In this document: piece by piece, positions 63,048-64,000 of the stretch | How positions within the stretch are numbered: the stretch's first letter is position 1 | How the letters are laid out: every line of letters begins with the position of its first letter | NCBI RefSeq assembly: GCF_020379485.1 | Contig: NC_063444.1 | Span: forward strand, 1,436,652-1,500,651 | DNA: 64,000 bases | Direction: 5' to 3' | From: Brassica napus | Taxonomy: Eukaryota > Streptophyta > Magnoliopsida > Brassicales > Brassicaceae | Notes under the pieces: generated by a model | Seen by the model: the letters and a program-made list of their open reading frames with translations, nothing else | Database searches by the model: none | Told to the model about the DNA's origin: nothing | Position numbers and translations under genes: made by a program

Positions 63048-63314
63048 AAGTCCTGTTCGTTTGGTTGCCGCAGGTTTCGGCGTCAGCATCAGCGTTAATG
63101 AGGACAGTTGTTGTTTGTTTCGCAGACGCTGACGCTGCCGCAGCCGCATACTATATCGCGACCGCAGATTTTATCGGCGTCAGCCGCAGGACGCGGCGTT
63201 CGGACGCGGCGTCAGACGCAGTTTCCTGCGTCAACGAAACGAACAAGAGTTAGACGCAGAATGTTGACGCTGCCGCTGCCGCCGGTACCTGCGGCAACCA
63301 AACGAACAGCCCTT
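63048..63314. mobile_element. GC-rich foldback element (MITE-like)
   Basis: Begins AAGTCCTGTTCGTTTGGTTGCCGCAGGT and ends ACCTGCGGCAACCAAACGAACAGCCCTT, inverted repeats of 28 bases with two mismatches. The interior is unusually GC-rich (CGCAGACGCTGACGCTGCCG, CGGCGTCAGACGC). I cannot find a clear target duplication, so the superfamily is open. Confidence 0.72.
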
Positions 63315-63530
63315 AAATAAGCACACGTTGGCTCTAATGGTTGATAGACCTTGAACGGTTCAACCTATCTTCGATGAGTTAACCACAAGCAGAGGTTTCA
63401 TATATAAAAGTTTGAAACGTGCATAGGAGATTGAATGTACATGAATACAAGTTTGTAACATTCATATGATGTTTTGTTTATCTTCTGAACAGAAACGTGA
63501 TCGTCGACTATGCGTGTGAGGTGTGCGACT

Positions 63531-64000
63531 CTAGATGGAACTTCGAAGCACTCCACGGCACTCAGAGAGCCACAAGTCCATGTGTTCTATTATATGTTGC
63601 CTCACTTTATTCACAGCATCTGGCGAACTGCAGTTCTTGGAATCACCTGAAAATAAGAAACGATACAAAAAGTTGTTTTAAGTACCGTCTTTACTTGCAG
63701 TTTAAGCATCTGAAAGAATGAGAGGCTGGTAATATATATACCTTCAATGATCAATGGAGACTGAGGGCATCCTCGAAGATCACTTCCATGGCCACAGTTG
63801 TGACAAGTGATGATGTAAGAAGGCACTGTGTCGTCGAGCACTAACTTGTTAATGCTACTTAACGTCAAGGATCAATGTTGAACAAAGTAAATGGAGACTT
63901 ACGGTCAGGAGATGAGGTCTGTTTGGATGCATGACGCCATGGATCTTGTGACCCATTTGTGAAAACGATTTTCGTAGCTGCAAAAATTGAGAACAACAAG
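63531..64000 (-). CDS. Serine carboxypeptidase S28 family protein, 3' end only
   Basis: The C-terminal exons of a Pro-Xaa carboxypeptidase-type (S28) peptidase, likely vacuolar or secreted. In transcript order 63977-63903 (TKIVFTNGSQDPWRHASKQT), 63825-63742 (LPSYIITCHNCGHGSDLRGC) and 63646-63531 (NKVRQHIIEHMDLWLSECRG ... stop at 63531-63533). NGSQDPW carries the catalytic Asp and HNCGHGSDLR the catalytic His of the family; the Ser lies beyond the window. Exon joins keep the frame. The window edge at 64000 falls in an intron, so the gene continues to the right. Synteny suggests At4g36190/At4g36195. Confidence 0.9.

Overview
The window reads as nuclear DNA of a Brassica (mustard family) plant. 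It is AT-rich, its protein genes are split by GT-AG introns, and it is full of plant transposons. The genes match, in order and orientation as far as I recall, the Arabidopsis thaliana chromosome 4 segment around At4g36360 to At4g36190 (ancestral block U). That comparison is from memory; I could not run an alignment.

Layout. BGAL3-type beta-galactosidase (+, 674-4741). Relic of a purple acid phosphatase last exon (6040-6222). Tandem pair of MORC/CRT1-type GHKL ATPases (+, 6832-10441 and 10876-14513). Decayed Ty1/copia retrotransposon (-, 16085-21340). SHI/STY-family regulator SRS2-like (+, 25889-27314). ALDH3F1-like aldehyde dehydrogenase (-, 29451-32093). A 7-kb gene-free stretch with small transposons. 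GATA7-like zinc finger (+, 39453-40296). Extreme glycine-rich secreted protein (-, 40756-41550). About 11 kb of transposon-rich DNA holding a complete non-autonomous CACTA element, two abutting Helitrons and a long foldback element. Ferulate 5-hydroxylase FAH1/CYP84A1 (+, 52331-54753). DUF726/TMCO4-like alpha/beta hydrolase (-, 58961-62666). tRNA-Glu(CTC) (-, 62921-62992). The 3' part of an S28 serine carboxypeptidase (-, 63531 to beyond 64000).

The spliced models I built by eye close in frame: BGAL3 853 aa, MORC copy 1 720 aa, MORC copy 2 631 aa, SRS2 307 aa, ALDH3F1 481 aa, GATA7 239 aa, F5H 520 aa, DUF726 676 aa. The genes do not form a pathway; they are neighbours by descent. F5H (lignin and sinapate synthesis), BGAL3 and the glycine-rich protein (cell wall) and ALDH3F1 (aldehyde detoxification) act separately. 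The MORC proteins belong to gene silencing and immunity.

The most notable structures are these. The region upstream of F5H is built from stacked transposons that end about 120 bp before its ATG. The MORC pair differs by one intron and by repeat expansions in copy 1. A PAP gene fossil lies exactly where synteny predicts one. The CACTA element has intact ends, a CCG target duplication and an internal 205-bp tandem array. I found no clearly new biological system; the window is an ordinary euchromatic gene segment with a rich transposon record.
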